DNA of 64,000 bases from UBA1413 sp037447215 (GCA_037447215.1 JBBIHB010000011.1:1-64000); one strand, 5' to 3'. Numbered from the stretch's first letter, positions 27,085 through 36,796 are shown. Notes: generated by a model from the sequence alone, not told the origin. Numbers and translations: made by a program.

Positions 27085-28182
27085 ATGGAAAAGAAATTGA
27101 ACATCACCCCGATAAAGGAATGGCTACCACAGTTGAACAATCCTTTACTGATTGCAGGACCCTGCAGTCTCGAAACGGAAGAGCAGGCGCTTTCAACAGC
27201 CCGTATGCTGGCAAAAGACCACAGGGTTTTTATATTCCGTGGCGGAGTTTGGAAACCCCGTACCCGTCCAGGGATGTTCGAGGGAATTGGTTCCGCCGGT
27301 CTCAAATGGCTGACTATGGTAAGGGAGGAAACCGGACTGCCGGTTGGTACCGAAGTGGCCAACGCACAGCATACCGAAGATGCCCTGAAAGCTGGCCTCG
27401 ACGTTTTATGGATAGGGGCCCGCTCTACGGCAAGCCCATTTGTGGTGCAGGAAATTGCCGATGTGGTGAAAGGCACCGATGCCGTTGTAATGGTTAAGAA
27501 TCCGGTTAACCCCGATGTTCAGTTGTGGATGGGGGCCATTGAACGGATTTACCAGGCGGGCATAAAAAACATTGTGGCCATTCACAGGGGTTTTACACCC
27601 TTCCAGGAAACCAAATTCAGAAATTACCCCAATTGGCAGACAGTGATCGAACTCAGGCGTATGATGCCAGAGGTGCCAATTATCTGTGATCCAAGCCATA
27701 TTGCCGGAAAGCGGGAGTATCTTTACGAAGTTTCCCAGAAGGCCTTCGATATGGGTCTCGAAGGGTTAATGATCGAATCGCACATTGATCCGTCGTGTGC
27801 CCTGAGCGATAAGGAACAACAACTCACCCCCGCCGATCTGGCAAAACTGCTCGACAGGTTGGTGATCAGGCACGAAAGCGCCGATAATCCACTATTCGAA
27901 AATCAGCTGGAAGTGCTGAGGAGCAGGATCGACGCTTTGGATACCGAACTGCTCGAAGTACTTTCGTCGAGGATGGATATTGTGCGTGAAATAGGGAAAT
28001 ATAAAAAGGAACACAATGTTACGGCACTTCAGATCAACCGTTGGTCGCAACTGATGGAAGACCGGGTTAAAATGGCTGTAAAGTTGAACCTGAACCGTAC
28101 TTTTACACAGATTTTGTTCCAGCTTATCCATGAGGACTCTGTACGCATGCAGACTGAAATTATGGATAACGGTAATTCCTGA
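27085..28182 (+). CDS. Bifunctional DAHP synthase / chorismate mutase
   Basis: A 365-residue fusion. Residues 1 to about 265 are a 3-deoxy-7-phosphoheptulonate synthase of the AroG/KDPS-like type: IAGPCSLE, RGGVWKPRTRP, IGARSTASP, and CDPSHIAGKR. Residues about 272-360 are an AroQ-class chorismate mutase helix bundle (LRSRIDALDTELLEVLSSRM..IGKYKKEHNV). It therefore catalyses the first step of the shikimate pathway and the chorismate to prephenate step. The fusion lets prephenate regulate the first enzyme in other bacteria; here that is an inference. It lies one base after tyrA in the same attenuator-controlled transcript. No prephenate dehydratase gene is present in the window. Confidence 0.95.
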   Translation: MEKKLNITPIKEWLPQLNNPLLIAGPCSLETEEQALSTARMLAKDHRVFIFRGGVWKPRTRPGMFEGIGSAGLKWLTMVREETGLPVGTEVANAQHTEDALKAGLDVLWIGARSTASPFVVQEIADVVKGTDAVVMVKNPVNPDVQLWMGAIERIYQAGIKNIVAIHRGFTPFQETKFRNYPNWQTVIELRRMMPEVPIICDPSHIAGKREYLYEVSQKAFDMGLEGLMIESHIDPSCALSDKEQQLTPADLAKLLDRLVIRHESADNPLFENQLEVLRSRIDALDTELLEVLSSRMDIVREIGKYKKEHNVTALQINRWSQLMEDRVKMAVKLNLNRTFTQILFQLIHEDSVRMQTEIMDNGNS

Positions 28183-28200
28183 TGTAAAAACCATTATGGT

Positions 28201-28728
28201 TCAGTTAACAATCCTGAACCGCCAGGGCAGGCTTACCCATGGCTCACCTGCATAGTGGATGCCAATGCGTGGATGGGCAATATACTTTTGGGGTTCATTT
28301 TTGGTGGTTTCGACCCATAAACGTGTACTGGTTGCCAGGTTCTCGCCATAGAATGATTTGTCGAGCTGCAGCATTTTTCCCACTTTTCCAGGCCCAAAAA
28401 TATTGTCGATCCCACGGATAAGGACTGCGCATGGATATTCTTTATGGCTGGTAACAAAATTCAACATCCAGTACATACCATAAATGAAATATACATACAC
28501 AACCCCACCATCCATATACATTACTTCCGTACGAGGGGTGCGGCCTTTGCTAGCATGGCAGGCCAGGTCTTCTTCACCCCGATAGGCTTCAGTTTCGGTA
28601 ATTGAAAATTGCATGGTATTGCCATCAGGGTAATGTCTTACAAGTGTCTTCCCCAGTAAAGCAGGTGCAACTTCCAAAACATCGCACCTGAAAAACTCAG
28701 CCGATAATCGTTTTACAGGTTTATACAT
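28201..28728 (-). CDS. mpg: DNA-3-methyladenine glycosylase (AAG/MPG family)
   Basis: A 175-residue base-excision repair enzyme, slightly shorter than the usual 190-200. Family blocks are clear: EFFRCDVLEVAPALLGKTLV, then ITETEAYRGEEDLACHA with the catalytic Glu, RTEVMYMDGGVVYVYFIYGMYWMLN for base flipping, and VLIRGI. It removes 3-methyladenine, hypoxanthine and ethenoadenine from DNA. It is convergent with the DAHP synthase gene (18 bases between stops) and is preceded by the YfhO gene end. The C terminus ends at WRFRIVN, as in full-length homologues, so it is not truncated. Confidence 0.92.
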   Translation of the reverse strand: MYKPVKRLSAEFFRCDVLEVAPALLGKTLVRHYPDGNTMQFSITETEAYRGEEDLACHASKGRTPRTEVMYMDGGVVYVYFIYGMYWMLNFVTSHKEYPCAVLIRGIDNIFGPGKVGKMLQLDKSFYGENLATSTRLWVETTKNEPQKYIAHPRIGIHYAGEPWVSLPWRFRIVN

Positions 28729-28781
28729 TTAAACAACTTAATTTTTGTCGATCGTTTTCCTGGTTTTCCGGACAGATTTAT

Positions 28782-31244
28782 TCAGGAGGCAGCTTTAGTT
28801 GTTTTTCGCCATTCAAAAATAGCATATCCTAATACCAGTAAAATCAACAGGAGCGAACCTGCCAGCGATACCCGGTTTCCGAAGCGGTATGAATCGGGGT
28901 CGAACCTGAATTCGATGGTGTGGTTACCGGCGGGTAAAACCATAGCCCTGAGAATATAGTTTGCCCTGAAATGGGGTTTCTCTTCGCCGTCGATAAATGC
29001 CCGCCATCCATCGTGGTAATATATTTCTGAAAATACGGCTATTTGTTCGGTTGCTGAATTATATTGATATACCAGTTTGTTGGGTTGATATTCGGTAAGA
29101 CGAATTAAGGCCGATAAATCGGCAGTAAAGTTTTTTCCCTGAACAAGGTCAGAGAATCGTTTATCGATAACCGCTTTTATTTCCGGATTCAGTTCGCCAA
29201 GGGCTTCAATTTCGGCATCGGCATCGGGTACTATTTCATATTGACTTACAAACCAGGCGTTCCCCGATGCATAGGGATTTCTGACAGGGGGGCTGTTCAG
29301 GTCGTAAATAATATACCGGGTATTCATCATATTCAAAGTGTTAAGTTGGTCAAACACTTCAAATTCCGATTGCTGGCTTTGCAACCCGTTCACCATTTTT
29401 TCGATTTCCGGGGTAAAATGGTGTTCAATCATTTCCTGATAGCGGCGTAATTTGGCAGCATGATAGCCACCTAAGTTTTTATGAAAATAAGAAGCCCGCG
29501 AATCGGCCCATGGATTCTGTAAAGGCAGCACCCGATAGTTCAAATCTGTATCTTTCAATATTTCCAGATCGGCAGCAGTTGCCTGAAATGGGGCATTGGC
29601 CTCTCGCTTTGTAACAAAATTATCATTGTTAAAATACCGTTTGTCAACCATCCACAAATCGGCAAGGATCAGAAATGCAAGCCCTCCAAAAAACATTTCG
29701 GCCTTTATTTTTTTCAGTTGCCACAGCAGTAGGCCACCTGCTGCCAGGGTTATAAAAATGAAGGAGCGAAATGCATCAGCCCTGAGCAACGATTGCCTGT
29801 CGTGGTGTACTGCATCGAGCAGCCAGTCGGGGTATGCCCGGTCGAATGGGGCCGAAAAGTCGCCTGCCATCCCCGGAAGGATTGCAAACAAGAAGGTAAC
29901 GCCACCCGTTATGCCAAACGCCCATTTCAATCCTTTACGGAATACTGTCGGTTCAACCTGGCCAGAAAAAATGCGGTTAAGTGCCAGAAATCCCAATAAT
30001 GGCATGGTAAACAATGCAATGGTAAGTGTCATTTCGGGTGCCCTGAATTTGTTGTAAAGGGGCAGGTAATCGAGCAGGAAACTGGTGAGCGGCATCACAT
30101 ATTTCCCCCATGCAAGCACCACCGACAGGATAGTTGCAGCCACAAGCCACCATTTATCGGCTCCTTTTACCACAAATAACCCGAGAACGAAAAGGAAAAG
30201 CACAATAGCACCTGCATAATATGGCCCTGCCGTAAACGGTTTTTCACCATGGTACAGAATGACCTGATTGATGATCTGACGCGGGTTTTCAACCCTGTTT
30301 TGCTGCAATGCTTTAAAACTTTCGGAATTCAGATCGGGGTTTGTGGAGTGGCTTCCCCCTTTAAAGTTTGGGATCAATAGGGTTAAGGTTTCGGTGATGC
30401 CCTGGCTCCATTGCACAGCATAATCTTTATCGAGACCTGAGGTTTGGTTTTCGTAATTGTGGGTTAACTCCGATTTGCCCCTGATGGTTTTCTTTGAATA
30501 TTCGTAACTGGTGTAGAGGTACGAAAAATTAACCGCGAGAGCCAGCAATGCCCCTGCAGCCAGTAATCCTGTTGTTTTCAGAAAGCCCCCTACCTTTTTT
30601 TCTCTGATTGAGCTCAACAGTTCGGTTATTCCGAAAACAGCCAGGGCAAGCGATCCATAATAGGTAATCTGTGGATGGCCGGCCATAATTTCGAGTGAAA
30701 GTCCTGCCGAAAACAGAATTGCCCCTTTTGTCCGGTTGTGCCGGAATGCCATCAAGACTCCTGCAATTACAATCATCAGGTAACCTATGGCATAGGCTTT
30801 CGAGTTGTGTCCCGCTGCCAGAATAATCAGATGATACGATGAAAAACCAAATGCCAGCGCACCGGCAATTGAAAGCCACCGGTTGATTTTCAGGCTGTTC
30901 AGTAATATATAAAACCCAATCAGATAGAGGATAATCATGCTTGCAGGGTGAAAGAGGGTCATTATTTTTGTTTGCACAAAAGTTAGCAGGTTTGATGAAT
31001 AGATAACCGATATCATATATCCGGGCATTCCGCCAAACATCGAATTGGTCCAGATAGCCTCCTTGCCGGTGGCTTCACGATAATCGCTCAATTCTTTCGA
31101 CATACCTGCATGGCTTTGTATATCGTGAGTGGCCAGGTCTTTCCCCTCTAATAGCGGAAACATATAGGCATAAGCCAGAATGATGAAGAATAGAATGGTC
31201 AGGGTATGAAAACCGGCGTGTTGCAGAAATGGCTGCTTCTTCAT
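28782..31244 (-). CDS. YfhO-family multi-spanning membrane protein
   Basis: An 820-residue integral membrane protein (start chosen at 31244, MKKQPFL). The frame extends to 31307, but the 21 extra residues would overlap the divergent promoter region. About 12-13 membrane segments occupy residues 15-520, a large extracytoplasmic domain (about 530-785) contains YYHDGWRAFIDGE and NHTIEFRFDP, and a final membrane helix precedes the C terminus. YfhO proteins resemble GT-C glycosyltransferases; Firmicutes members add sugars to teichoic acids. In Bacteroidetes the role is unproven, probably lipid-linked sugar transfer. It is divergent from a polysaccharide flippase, in keeping with an envelope function. 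Confidence 0.88.
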   Translation of the reverse strand: MKKQPFLQHAGFHTLTILFFIILAYAYMFPLLEGKDLATHDIQSHAGMSKELSDYREATGKEAIWTNSMFGGMPGYMISVIYSSNLLTFVQTKIMTLFHPASMIILYLIGFYILLNSLKINRWLSIAGALAFGFSSYHLIILAAGHNSKAYAIGYLMIVIAGVLMAFRHNRTKGAILFSAGLSLEIMAGHPQITYYGSLALAVFGITELLSSIREKKVGGFLKTTGLLAAGALLALAVNFSYLYTSYEYSKKTIRGKSELTHNYENQTSGLDKDYAVQWSQGITETLTLLIPNFKGGSHSTNPDLNSESFKALQQNRVENPRQIINQVILYHGEKPFTAGPYYAGAIVLFLFVLGLFVVKGADKWWLVAATILSVVLAWGKYVMPLTSFLLDYLPLYNKFRAPEMTLTIALFTMPLLGFLALNRIFSGQVEPTVFRKGLKWAFGITGGVTFLFAILPGMAGDFSAPFDRAYPDWLLDAVHHDRQSLLRADAFRSFIFITLAAGGLLLWQLKKIKAEMFFGGLAFLILADLWMVDKRYFNNDNFVTKREANAPFQATAADLEILKDTDLNYRVLPLQNPWADSRASYFHKNLGGYHAAKLRRYQEMIEHHFTPEIEKMVNGLQSQQSEFEVFDQLNTLNMMNTRYIIYDLNSPPVRNPYASGNAWFVSQYEIVPDADAEIEALGELNPEIKAVIDKRFSDLVQGKNFTADLSALIRLTEYQPNKLVYQYNSATEQIAVFSEIYYHDGWRAFIDGEEKPHFRANYILRAMVLPAGNHTIEFRFDPDSYRFGNRVSLAGSLLLILLVLGYAIFEWRKTTKAAS

Positions 31245-31273
31245 TTTGAATAATTTATAATAATAGCTTCCGG

Positions 31274-31281
31274 CAAAAATA
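31274..31281 (-). promoter_or_regulatory. -7 element for the YfhO gene
   Basis: On the - strand this reads TATTTTTG, an exact TAnnTTTG match, 29 bases before the chosen ATG at 31244. Its position supports the shorter YfhO start, because the longer frame would begin upstream of this box. Confidence 0.5.
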
Positions 31282-31291
31282 GGGAAATTAT

Positions 31292-31299
31292 TAGCTTTG
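31292..31299 (+). promoter_or_regulatory. -7 element for the flippase gene
   Basis: TAGCTTTG matches TAnnTTTG exactly and ends 10 bases before the flippase ATG at 31310. If used, the transcript would have a leader of only a few bases, or none. Confidence 0.45.
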
Positions 31300-31309
31300 A
31301 GCCTCAATT

Positions 31310-32791
31310 ATGGGAATCATTATTAAACAATCGGTCAGGGGTGCATTTTGGTCCTATCTGGGCATTGCGGTCGGATACATCAATGTGGGAATTATTATGC
31401 CTCAATTCTTTGATACCGCACAGATTGGCCTGATTCAGATTTTTATTGCCGTATCACTCATATTCTCGCAATTTGCCACACTTGGGTTTACCAGTGTAAT
31501 TAACCGGATGTTCCCGGTTTTCAGAAATCCGGAAAAACAGCATTCTGGATTTCTTTTCCTGGCACTTGTTACCGGAATAGCTGGTTTTGCTTTGTCGGTG
31601 GCCGGATTTGTTTTACTGAAACCCTGGATCATTGAAAGCAACATCGAAAAATCGCCCCTGTTGGTTGATTACCTTTTTCTGCTGATGCCCTTGGTCTTTA
31701 TGCGGCTGCTTTTTACCCTGCTCGATAACTACAACAAGGTTTTGTATGATGCAGTGACCGGAACTTTTTGGCTCGAGTTTATGCACAAGGTGATCAATTT
31801 GTTGCTGATCATTTTATTTGCATTCGGACTGATCAATTTCCGCCAGTTCTTTTTCGGTTATATCATTTCGATGAGTATGCCTGTAATTCCGGTTATCTAT
31901 GTTTTAATCCGCCGCAATGAATTTCACCTTAAACCCAATTGGGTTTATCTTACCCGGCCTGTCAAAAAAGAGGTTGGAACTGTTATGACGTTTGGATTTG
32001 TAAACGGTCTGGCAGCCATCCTGATGATGAACGTCGATAAAATTTTTGTAAACCATTATCTTTCGCTTGATGAGGTAGGAATTTTCGGGGTTTGCGCCTT
32101 ATTTGCCACACTAATAAAAGTGCCTTATAATTCAATATCAAAAATCTCAGTTGGGATTATTGCAGAATCGTGGAGACGAAATGATGTTGCCCATATTCAG
32201 GAGATTTATCAGAAATCGGCACTCAACCAGGCTATTGCCGGCACCCTGATTTTTGTCGGAATCCTGGTTAACCTCCACAATATTTTTGAAATATTGCCAC
32301 CTGTTTACAGCGATGGAAAATGGGTGTTGGTTATCTATTCGGCAGGTATGTTGTTGGTTACTATTATCGGAATGGCAGCCACCATCACCGAAACATCGAA
32401 ATATTACAGGGTGTCCACCTTATTCATGTTAATATCTGTGGTTGCCCAGTTCATTCTGAGTTATTTTCTGATTCCCCGATATGGTATTACGGGTGCAGCT
32501 GTGGCTACAATAATTACATTGTTTATCAATTTTGGATTACTGGCGCTTTTACAACGGGTTGCTTTTGATATAACAGGCATAAGTATGAAAATCATACCGG
32601 TGCTTTTTATCGGACTGATAAGCTTTGGTGCAGGTTGGTTGATTCCCGGAATGTCATTGATCCCCGATATTATATTACGCAGCACAATGGTTTCATTGCT
32701 TTATGTGGGTATGGTTTATGTATCAGGCATTTCGCCAGAAACCAATAGCCTGATTAGAGGGTTTTTCAGAATTACTTCAGGAAAAGGTTAA
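31310..32791 (+). CDS. Polysaccharide flippase (Wzx/MOP family)
   Basis: A 493-residue inner-membrane protein with about 14 transmembrane segments spread over its whole length, in the pattern of Wzx-type lipid-linked oligosaccharide flippases (polysaccharide biosynthesis protein family). The N terminus (GIIIKQSVRGAFWSYLGIAVGYINVG) is typical of Bacteroidetes members. It should translocate an undecaprenyl-linked repeat unit to the periplasm. It opens the surface-polysaccharide cluster, followed by a methyltransferase, two GT4 transferases and the wbp sugar-nucleotide genes. The exact substrate is unknown. A diaminouronic acid-containing unit is plausible from context. Confidence 0.88.
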   Translation: MGIIIKQSVRGAFWSYLGIAVGYINVGIIMPQFFDTAQIGLIQIFIAVSLIFSQFATLGFTSVINRMFPVFRNPEKQHSGFLFLALVTGIAGFALSVAGFVLLKPWIIESNIEKSPLLVDYLFLLMPLVFMRLLFTLLDNYNKVLYDAVTGTFWLEFMHKVINLLLIILFAFGLINFRQFFFGYIISMSMPVIPVIYVLIRRNEFHLKPNWVYLTRPVKKEVGTVMTFGFVNGLAAILMMNVDKIFVNHYLSLDEVGIFGVCALFATLIKVPYNSISKISVGIIAESWRRNDVAHIQEIYQKSALNQAIAGTLIFVGILVNLHNIFEILPPVYSDGKWVLVIYSAGMLLVTIIGMAATITETSKYYRVSTLFMLISVVAQFILSYFLIPRYGITGAAVATIITLFINFGLLALLQRVAFDITGISMKIIPVLFIGLISFGAGWLIPGMSLIPDIILRSTMVSLLYVGMVYVSGISPETNSLIRGFFRITSGKG

Positions 32792-32801
32792 CCTGGAGAA
32801 A

Positions 32802-33476
32802 TTAAGCTTTTGAGAAAATGAAAAAGTTGGCTTTTGAAGTATTGTCCGGGTCTGCCGGATCGTATGGGTATATATTATCGATCTTCCCTACAAGTTTCCA
32901 GTCTTTCCGGTGATTTTCAACCCAAAGGGTAAAATTCCTGTCCTTTTCATGAAACATCTGGTTTTTGTTGAAGTTGCTAGCGTAAATTATCACAAATTGA
33001 TTGGCCGCATCGAACAAGTGATGCATGTAGTTTTCAAATATTTCATCTTCTACCAGGTGAAAAATTACATCAATAGAAAGAGAAAGCTGGGCCTTGAATA
33101 TCTGATGATTATCGTTAAAAGCTATGGAATGGTAAAGAAAGAAGCTTTTTGTTTTATCGTCGTGGAATTTTTCACTACAAAGGGCAATTGCTGATTGTGC
33201 AACATCCAACCCGACGTAAGAAGGGTAATTGGCCATCGAAAGCTGATTGCCGTCACCACATCCGAATTCAATCACAGAAGTTATATTGTGTTCGGCCACA
33301 AACTGATTCAGCACTTCTGCTTTGAATCCAGCCAGACGGTTATATGAACCCGAACCAGAGGTTCCTCCTTTTCTGTAACGCTCTTCCCAATATTCAACAG
33401 AACCGGGGAAGGCTCTGGGCTTGATAATTTGCTTTACCTTCATCACAAACCTTTTATATCTGTGTTTTAAGCTCAT
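32802..33476 (-). CDS. Class I SAM-dependent methyltransferase
   Basis: A 224-residue protein with a class I methyltransferase fold. The glycine-rich SAM motif VIEFGCGDGNQL lies at about 75-86 and an acidic strand end VGLDVAQSA follows at about 97. The N-terminal PGSVEYWEERYRKGGTSGSGSYNRLA segment is common in methyltransferases of glycan clusters. A start at the Met in codon 12 is possible. It probably methylates a sugar or a small acceptor in polysaccharide synthesis; the acceptor cannot be predicted. It is 13 bases downstream of a GT4 gene on the same strand and converges on the flippase gene. Confidence 0.82.
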   Translation of the reverse strand: MSLKHRYKRFVMKVKQIIKPRAFPGSVEYWEERYRKGGTSGSGSYNRLAGFKAEVLNQFVAEHNITSVIEFGCGDGNQLSMANYPSYVGLDVAQSAIALCSEKFHDDKTKSFFLYHSIAFNDNHQIFKAQLSLSIDVIFHLVEDEIFENYMHHLFDAANQFVIIYASNFNKNQMFHEKDRNFTLWVENHRKDWKLVGKIDNIYPYDPADPDNTSKANFFIFSKA

Positions 33477-33489
33477 CTTACAATTTTTT

Positions 33490-34521
33490 TCAATTATGTA
33501 ACTTCTGGTTTTTACTGTTTGATATTAAAGCAGATAATGCCGAACTTCGTTGATCAAAACTGAAATACTCTTTGACTCTTTGGGCCGCAAATCTACCTGA
33601 TTTATCATCACCTGAAAAAACCCGGCGTATTTTATCTGAAATTTCCACCGGATTTTTGTTTACTATGCAATTGTTATCACCTACTACTTCGGGCATTCCC
33701 CCTTCGTTGGAAACCAGTGGTATGCAGCCATGCAAAATGGCCTCAGCAAGTGCAATCCCAAATGATTCGGAACGTGATAGCTGACAATAAATTTTTGCGC
33801 GGTAGTAAAATTCTGGCAGATCTCTATGCTGGGTTTCACCTGTTATTTTTAGGTTATCCGGAAAATTAGCTGTCAGATGATTCAATTTTGTGCTATCGAA
33901 CCCAACCACAACAAAATTAAATTGAGGGAGCAACCTGGCAGTTTCTACAAATAGGTCGAGGCCTTTAATATAATAGGTTCGCTCCGAATCAATTAAAGCA
34001 ACAGTCAGAATTTCAGTTTTTTGTTCGGGAGTTTTGATTTCGGGTGGAGCTATTTTCACACAATTGTACACCACCCGTAAATTTTTTTTGTGGCTGATTG
34101 CTGCAACTTTTCGGGCAACATTGGTCGAAACGGGTAGGTTAACCGTACTGTTTTTCATGGACCATGAAGCCATAAATCCTCTTATCTGTGAACAGAAAAC
34201 ACCATAATTAAAGTCAGGGATACGGCAAACATCATAACCGCCAATTACCAGAAAGCTATTTTTTCGGGTTAATTTCGAAAACAAAACAGGAAGAAAAGAA
34301 TGTTGATCAGCAAACCAGATAAAAACCACATCATATCTCCAAATATTGAAAATCAGGTAGAAAAATTGCCTGATAAGTTCGGTCAATACTGAAAAACCTC
34401 CCTTTAGCGGCCTGAAATGGTATTTGCTAACCTTATAACGGGTTGAAAGAATTTCATAATCGGTTTGAACAAATACCGACCATACAGGATATACCAGCAA
34501 AACTTTTTTCAGTTTCATCAA
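33490..34521 (-). CDS. Glycosyltransferase family 4
   Basis: A 343-residue GT-B type glycosyltransferase. The C-terminal half holds the GT4 signature: a Glu-rich motif in SRSESFGIALAEAILHGCIPLVSNEGGMPEVV, with the E-x7-E pair that binds the nucleotide sugar. The N-terminal half is divergent, as usual for acceptor-binding domains. It should add a sugar to a lipid-linked intermediate on the cytoplasmic face of the membrane. It lies with the methyltransferase on the - strand and is divergent from the wbpI gene (70 bases). The local DNA is AT-richer than the flanking housekeeping genes, which is common in O-antigen or capsule islands. Confidence 0.88.
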   Translation of the reverse strand: MMKLKKVLLVYPVWSVFVQTDYEILSTRYKVSKYHFRPLKGGFSVLTELIRQFFYLIFNIWRYDVVFIWFADQHSFLPVLFSKLTRKNSFLVIGGYDVCRIPDFNYGVFCSQIRGFMASWSMKNSTVNLPVSTNVARKVAAISHKKNLRVVYNCVKIAPPEIKTPEQKTEILTVALIDSERTYYIKGLDLFVETARLLPQFNFVVVGFDSTKLNHLTANFPDNLKITGETQHRDLPEFYYRAKIYCQLSRSESFGIALAEAILHGCIPLVSNEGGMPEVVGDNNCIVNKNPVEISDKIRRVFSGDDKSGRFAAQRVKEYFSFDQRSSALSALISNSKNQKLHN

Positions 34522-34590
34522 TACGTAAAAGCATAGAAAATAAGCCCTAAAAATAACTAATTTTGACGGATTGATCAGAATATAGTTTTA

Positions 34591-35670
34591 ATGCCAATGA
34601 TAGTAACCATTGTAGGGGCCAGGCCTCAATTTGTTAAAGCATCGGCGCTGAGCAGAGCTCTTCGGGAAGAAGGAATTTCTGAAATAATTGTGCATACAGG
34701 CCAGCATTTCGACGATAATATGGCCGATATTTTTTTTCGGCAGATGGAAATTCCTGAACCAAAGTATAATCTCGGCATCAATTCTTTGTCGCATGGCGCC
34801 ATGACAGGACGTATGCTCGAAGGGATTGAAAAGGTACTTCATAAAGAAAAACCATCGGTGGTGGTGGTTTACGGCGATACCAATTCGACACTTGCTGGCG
34901 CCCTTGCAGCTTCGAAACTTCATATTCCGGTTGCCCATGTGGAGGCTGGATTGCGAAGCTTCAACATGAAAATGCCTGAAGAGATTAACCGCATCCTCAC
35001 CGACCGTATTTCCGATTTTTTGTTTTGTCCAACCGCAACGGCAGTCTTTAACCTTAAGCAGGAAGGCTTTGAGCATTTCCCTGCCAGGGTGGTTCAAACT
35101 GGTGATGTAATGTATGATGTGGCGCTTTACTATAGTCAGTTTTCATTTCTTAAAAGCAAAATCCTTACGGATTTGAAACTGGAGTTTAACCCATTCGTTT
35201 TGGTAACCCTGCACAGGCAGGAAAATACAGATGATCCGGCCAGGTTAACCGATATTCTTGAAGCTTTAAACGAACTGTCGGAACACTTCAGGATTGTTTT
35301 TCCACTTCATCCACGCACTAAAAATATCATAGCCCGGAATGGTATTCACCTTGAGTTTGACCCGATTGATCCGGTAGGTTATTTCGATATGATGGAATTG
35401 CTGAAACGATGTTCGCTTGTGATTACCGACAGCGGTGGATTGCAGAAAGAATCGTACTTTTTCGCAAAACATTGCCTGGTTGTTCGAGATGAAACCGAGT
35501 GGACTGAGTTGGTGGATCTTAAATATAACTTATTGGTTGGGGCCAATAAAAAGAATATTGTCCAGAAAAGTATGGAAATAAAGAATATTGTCATATCTTT
35601 TGATGAAAGACCTTATGGCAATGGTGATGCGGCAATAAAGATTGCAAGGATATTAAAGGAACTTAAATAG
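34591..35670 (+). CDS. wbpI: UDP-2,3-diacetamido-glucuronate 2-epimerase (WbpI type)
   Basis: A 359-residue non-hydrolysing epimerase of the WecB fold. It closely follows Pseudomonas aeruginosa WbpI as I know it: VGARPQFVKASALSRAL, IIVHTGQHFDDNM, VYGDTNSTLAGALAASKLH, HVEAGLRSFNMKMPEEINRI, and TDSGGLQKESYFF. General UDP-GlcNAc 2-epimerases share the fold, but the next three genes supply the rest of the WbpB-E-D route, so the diacetamido-uronate substrate is favoured. It converts UDP-GlcNAc(3NAc)A to the D-mannuronate epimer. The gene is one base from the aminotransferase. It is placed first, although its enzyme acts last. Confidence 0.9.
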   Translation: MPMIVTIVGARPQFVKASALSRALREEGISEIIVHTGQHFDDNMADIFFRQMEIPEPKYNLGINSLSHGAMTGRMLEGIEKVLHKEKPSVVVVYGDTNSTLAGALAASKLHIPVAHVEAGLRSFNMKMPEEINRILTDRISDFLFCPTATAVFNLKQEGFEHFPARVVQTGDVMYDVALYYSQFSFLKSKILTDLKLEFNPFVLVTLHRQENTDDPARLTDILEALNELSEHFRIVFPLHPRTKNIIARNGIHLEFDPIDPVGYFDMMELLKRCSLVITDSGGLQKESYFFAKHCLVVRDETEWTELVDLKYNLLVGANKKNIVQKSMEIKNIVISFDERPYGNGDAAIKIARILKELK

Positions 35671-35671
35671 T

Positions 35672-36796
35672 ATGCAAAAAATACAAATGGCCGACCTGTA
35701 TGGCCAATACCTGAAAATTAAAGATGAGGTGGATTCTTCTATTCAGGAAGTTATTCAATCCACCGTTTTTATTAAGGGTGGCAAGGTAGTCGATTTTGAA
35801 AAAAACCTCAGTAACTATATGCAAACCAGTGTTATTGCCTGTGGAAATGGGACTGATGCACTGCAAATTGCATTTATGGCACTCAGCCTTCAACCCGGCG
35901 ACGAAGTAATTACCACACCCTTTACCTTTGTGGCCACTGCAGAAGTACTGGCCCTTTTGGGATTAAAACCGGTTTTTGTGGATATTTGCGCTGATACCTT
36001 TAATATAGATGTAACGAAAATTGAAGAGGCTATTACTCCCCTTACCCGCGCAATACTGCCCGTGCACCTGTTCGGGCAGAGTGCCGACATGGAAGCCTTA
36101 ATTGCAATAGCTAAAAGGAACAACCTTTACATTGTTGAAGATGCGGCTCAGTCGATCGGTACTGATTTCCTGTTTTCCAGCGGCAAAAAATTGAAATCGG
36201 GAACAATAGGAACCATTGGTTGCACGTCGTTCTTCCCTTCGAAAACATTGGGCGCTTTTGGCGATGGTGGGGCAGTTTTTACAAATGATGATGTGCTGGC
36301 TGCCAAAATACGCTCCATTGCCAATCACGGAATGAAAGTGAGGTATTCCTATGAACGGATTGGGGTAAATTCGCGGCTCGATAGCATTCAGGCAGCAATC
36401 CTTGATGTGAAACTAAAATACCTCGATCAGTATATTGCCGCCAGGCAAGATGCAGCACAGCAGTATGCCGAATATTTAAAAGATATTAATGAAATTACCT
36501 TGCCCAAAATGGTTTCATTTAGTACCCACACTTTCCATCAATACACCATACGTACCCAAAAACGTGATGAGCTGCAACAATATCTGAAAAAATATGAAAT
36601 CCCATCGATGATCTATTATCCGGAGGCCCTTCATTTGCAGAAAGCATATCAATATCTCGGCTACAAACCGGGCGATTTCCCGGTAGCAGAGCAAGTGGTC
36701 AGGCAAGTACTCTCTCTACCTATGCACACCGAATTAAAAGGTGACCAGATCAGATATATTACGGAAACCATAATTAATTTCTTAAAAATGAAATAG
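35672..36796 (+). CDS. wbpE: PLP-dependent sugar aminotransferase (WbpE type)
   Basis: A 374-residue DegT/DnrJ/EryC1/StrS aminotransferase. It has ACGNGTDALQIAFMAL for phosphate binding, VEDAAQSIG with the conserved Asp, and FFPSKTLGAFGDGGA, whose Lys should form the internal aldimine with PLP. In the diacetamido-uronate pathway WbpE transfers an amino group from glutamate to the 3-keto sugar made by WbpB. It lies one base after wbpI and 60 bases before wbpD. Specificity is assigned from the cluster, since the family covers many sugar substrates. Confidence 0.9.
   Translation: MQKIQMADLYGQYLKIKDEVDSSIQEVIQSTVFIKGGKVVDFEKNLSNYMQTSVIACGNGTDALQIAFMALSLQPGDEVITTPFTFVATAEVLALLGLKPVFVDICADTFNIDVTKIEEAITPLTRAILPVHLFGQSADMEALIAIAKRNNLYIVEDAAQSIGTDFLFSSGKKLKSGTIGTIGCTSFFPSKTLGAFGDGGAVFTNDDVLAAKIRSIANHGMKVRYSYERIGVNSRLDSIQAAILDVKLKYLDQYIAARQDAAQQYAEYLKDINEITLPKMVSFSTHTFHQYTIRTQKRDELQQYLKKYEIPSMIYYPEALHLQKAYQYLGYKPGDFPVAEQVVRQVLSLPMHTELKGDQIRYITETIINFLKMK

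Noticed and set aside
34591..35670. Assignment as general UDP-GlcNAc 2-epimerase (wecB)
   Set aside because: The fold fits both, but motif agreement with WbpI and the wbpE-D-B neighbours favour the diacetamido-uronate epimerase.
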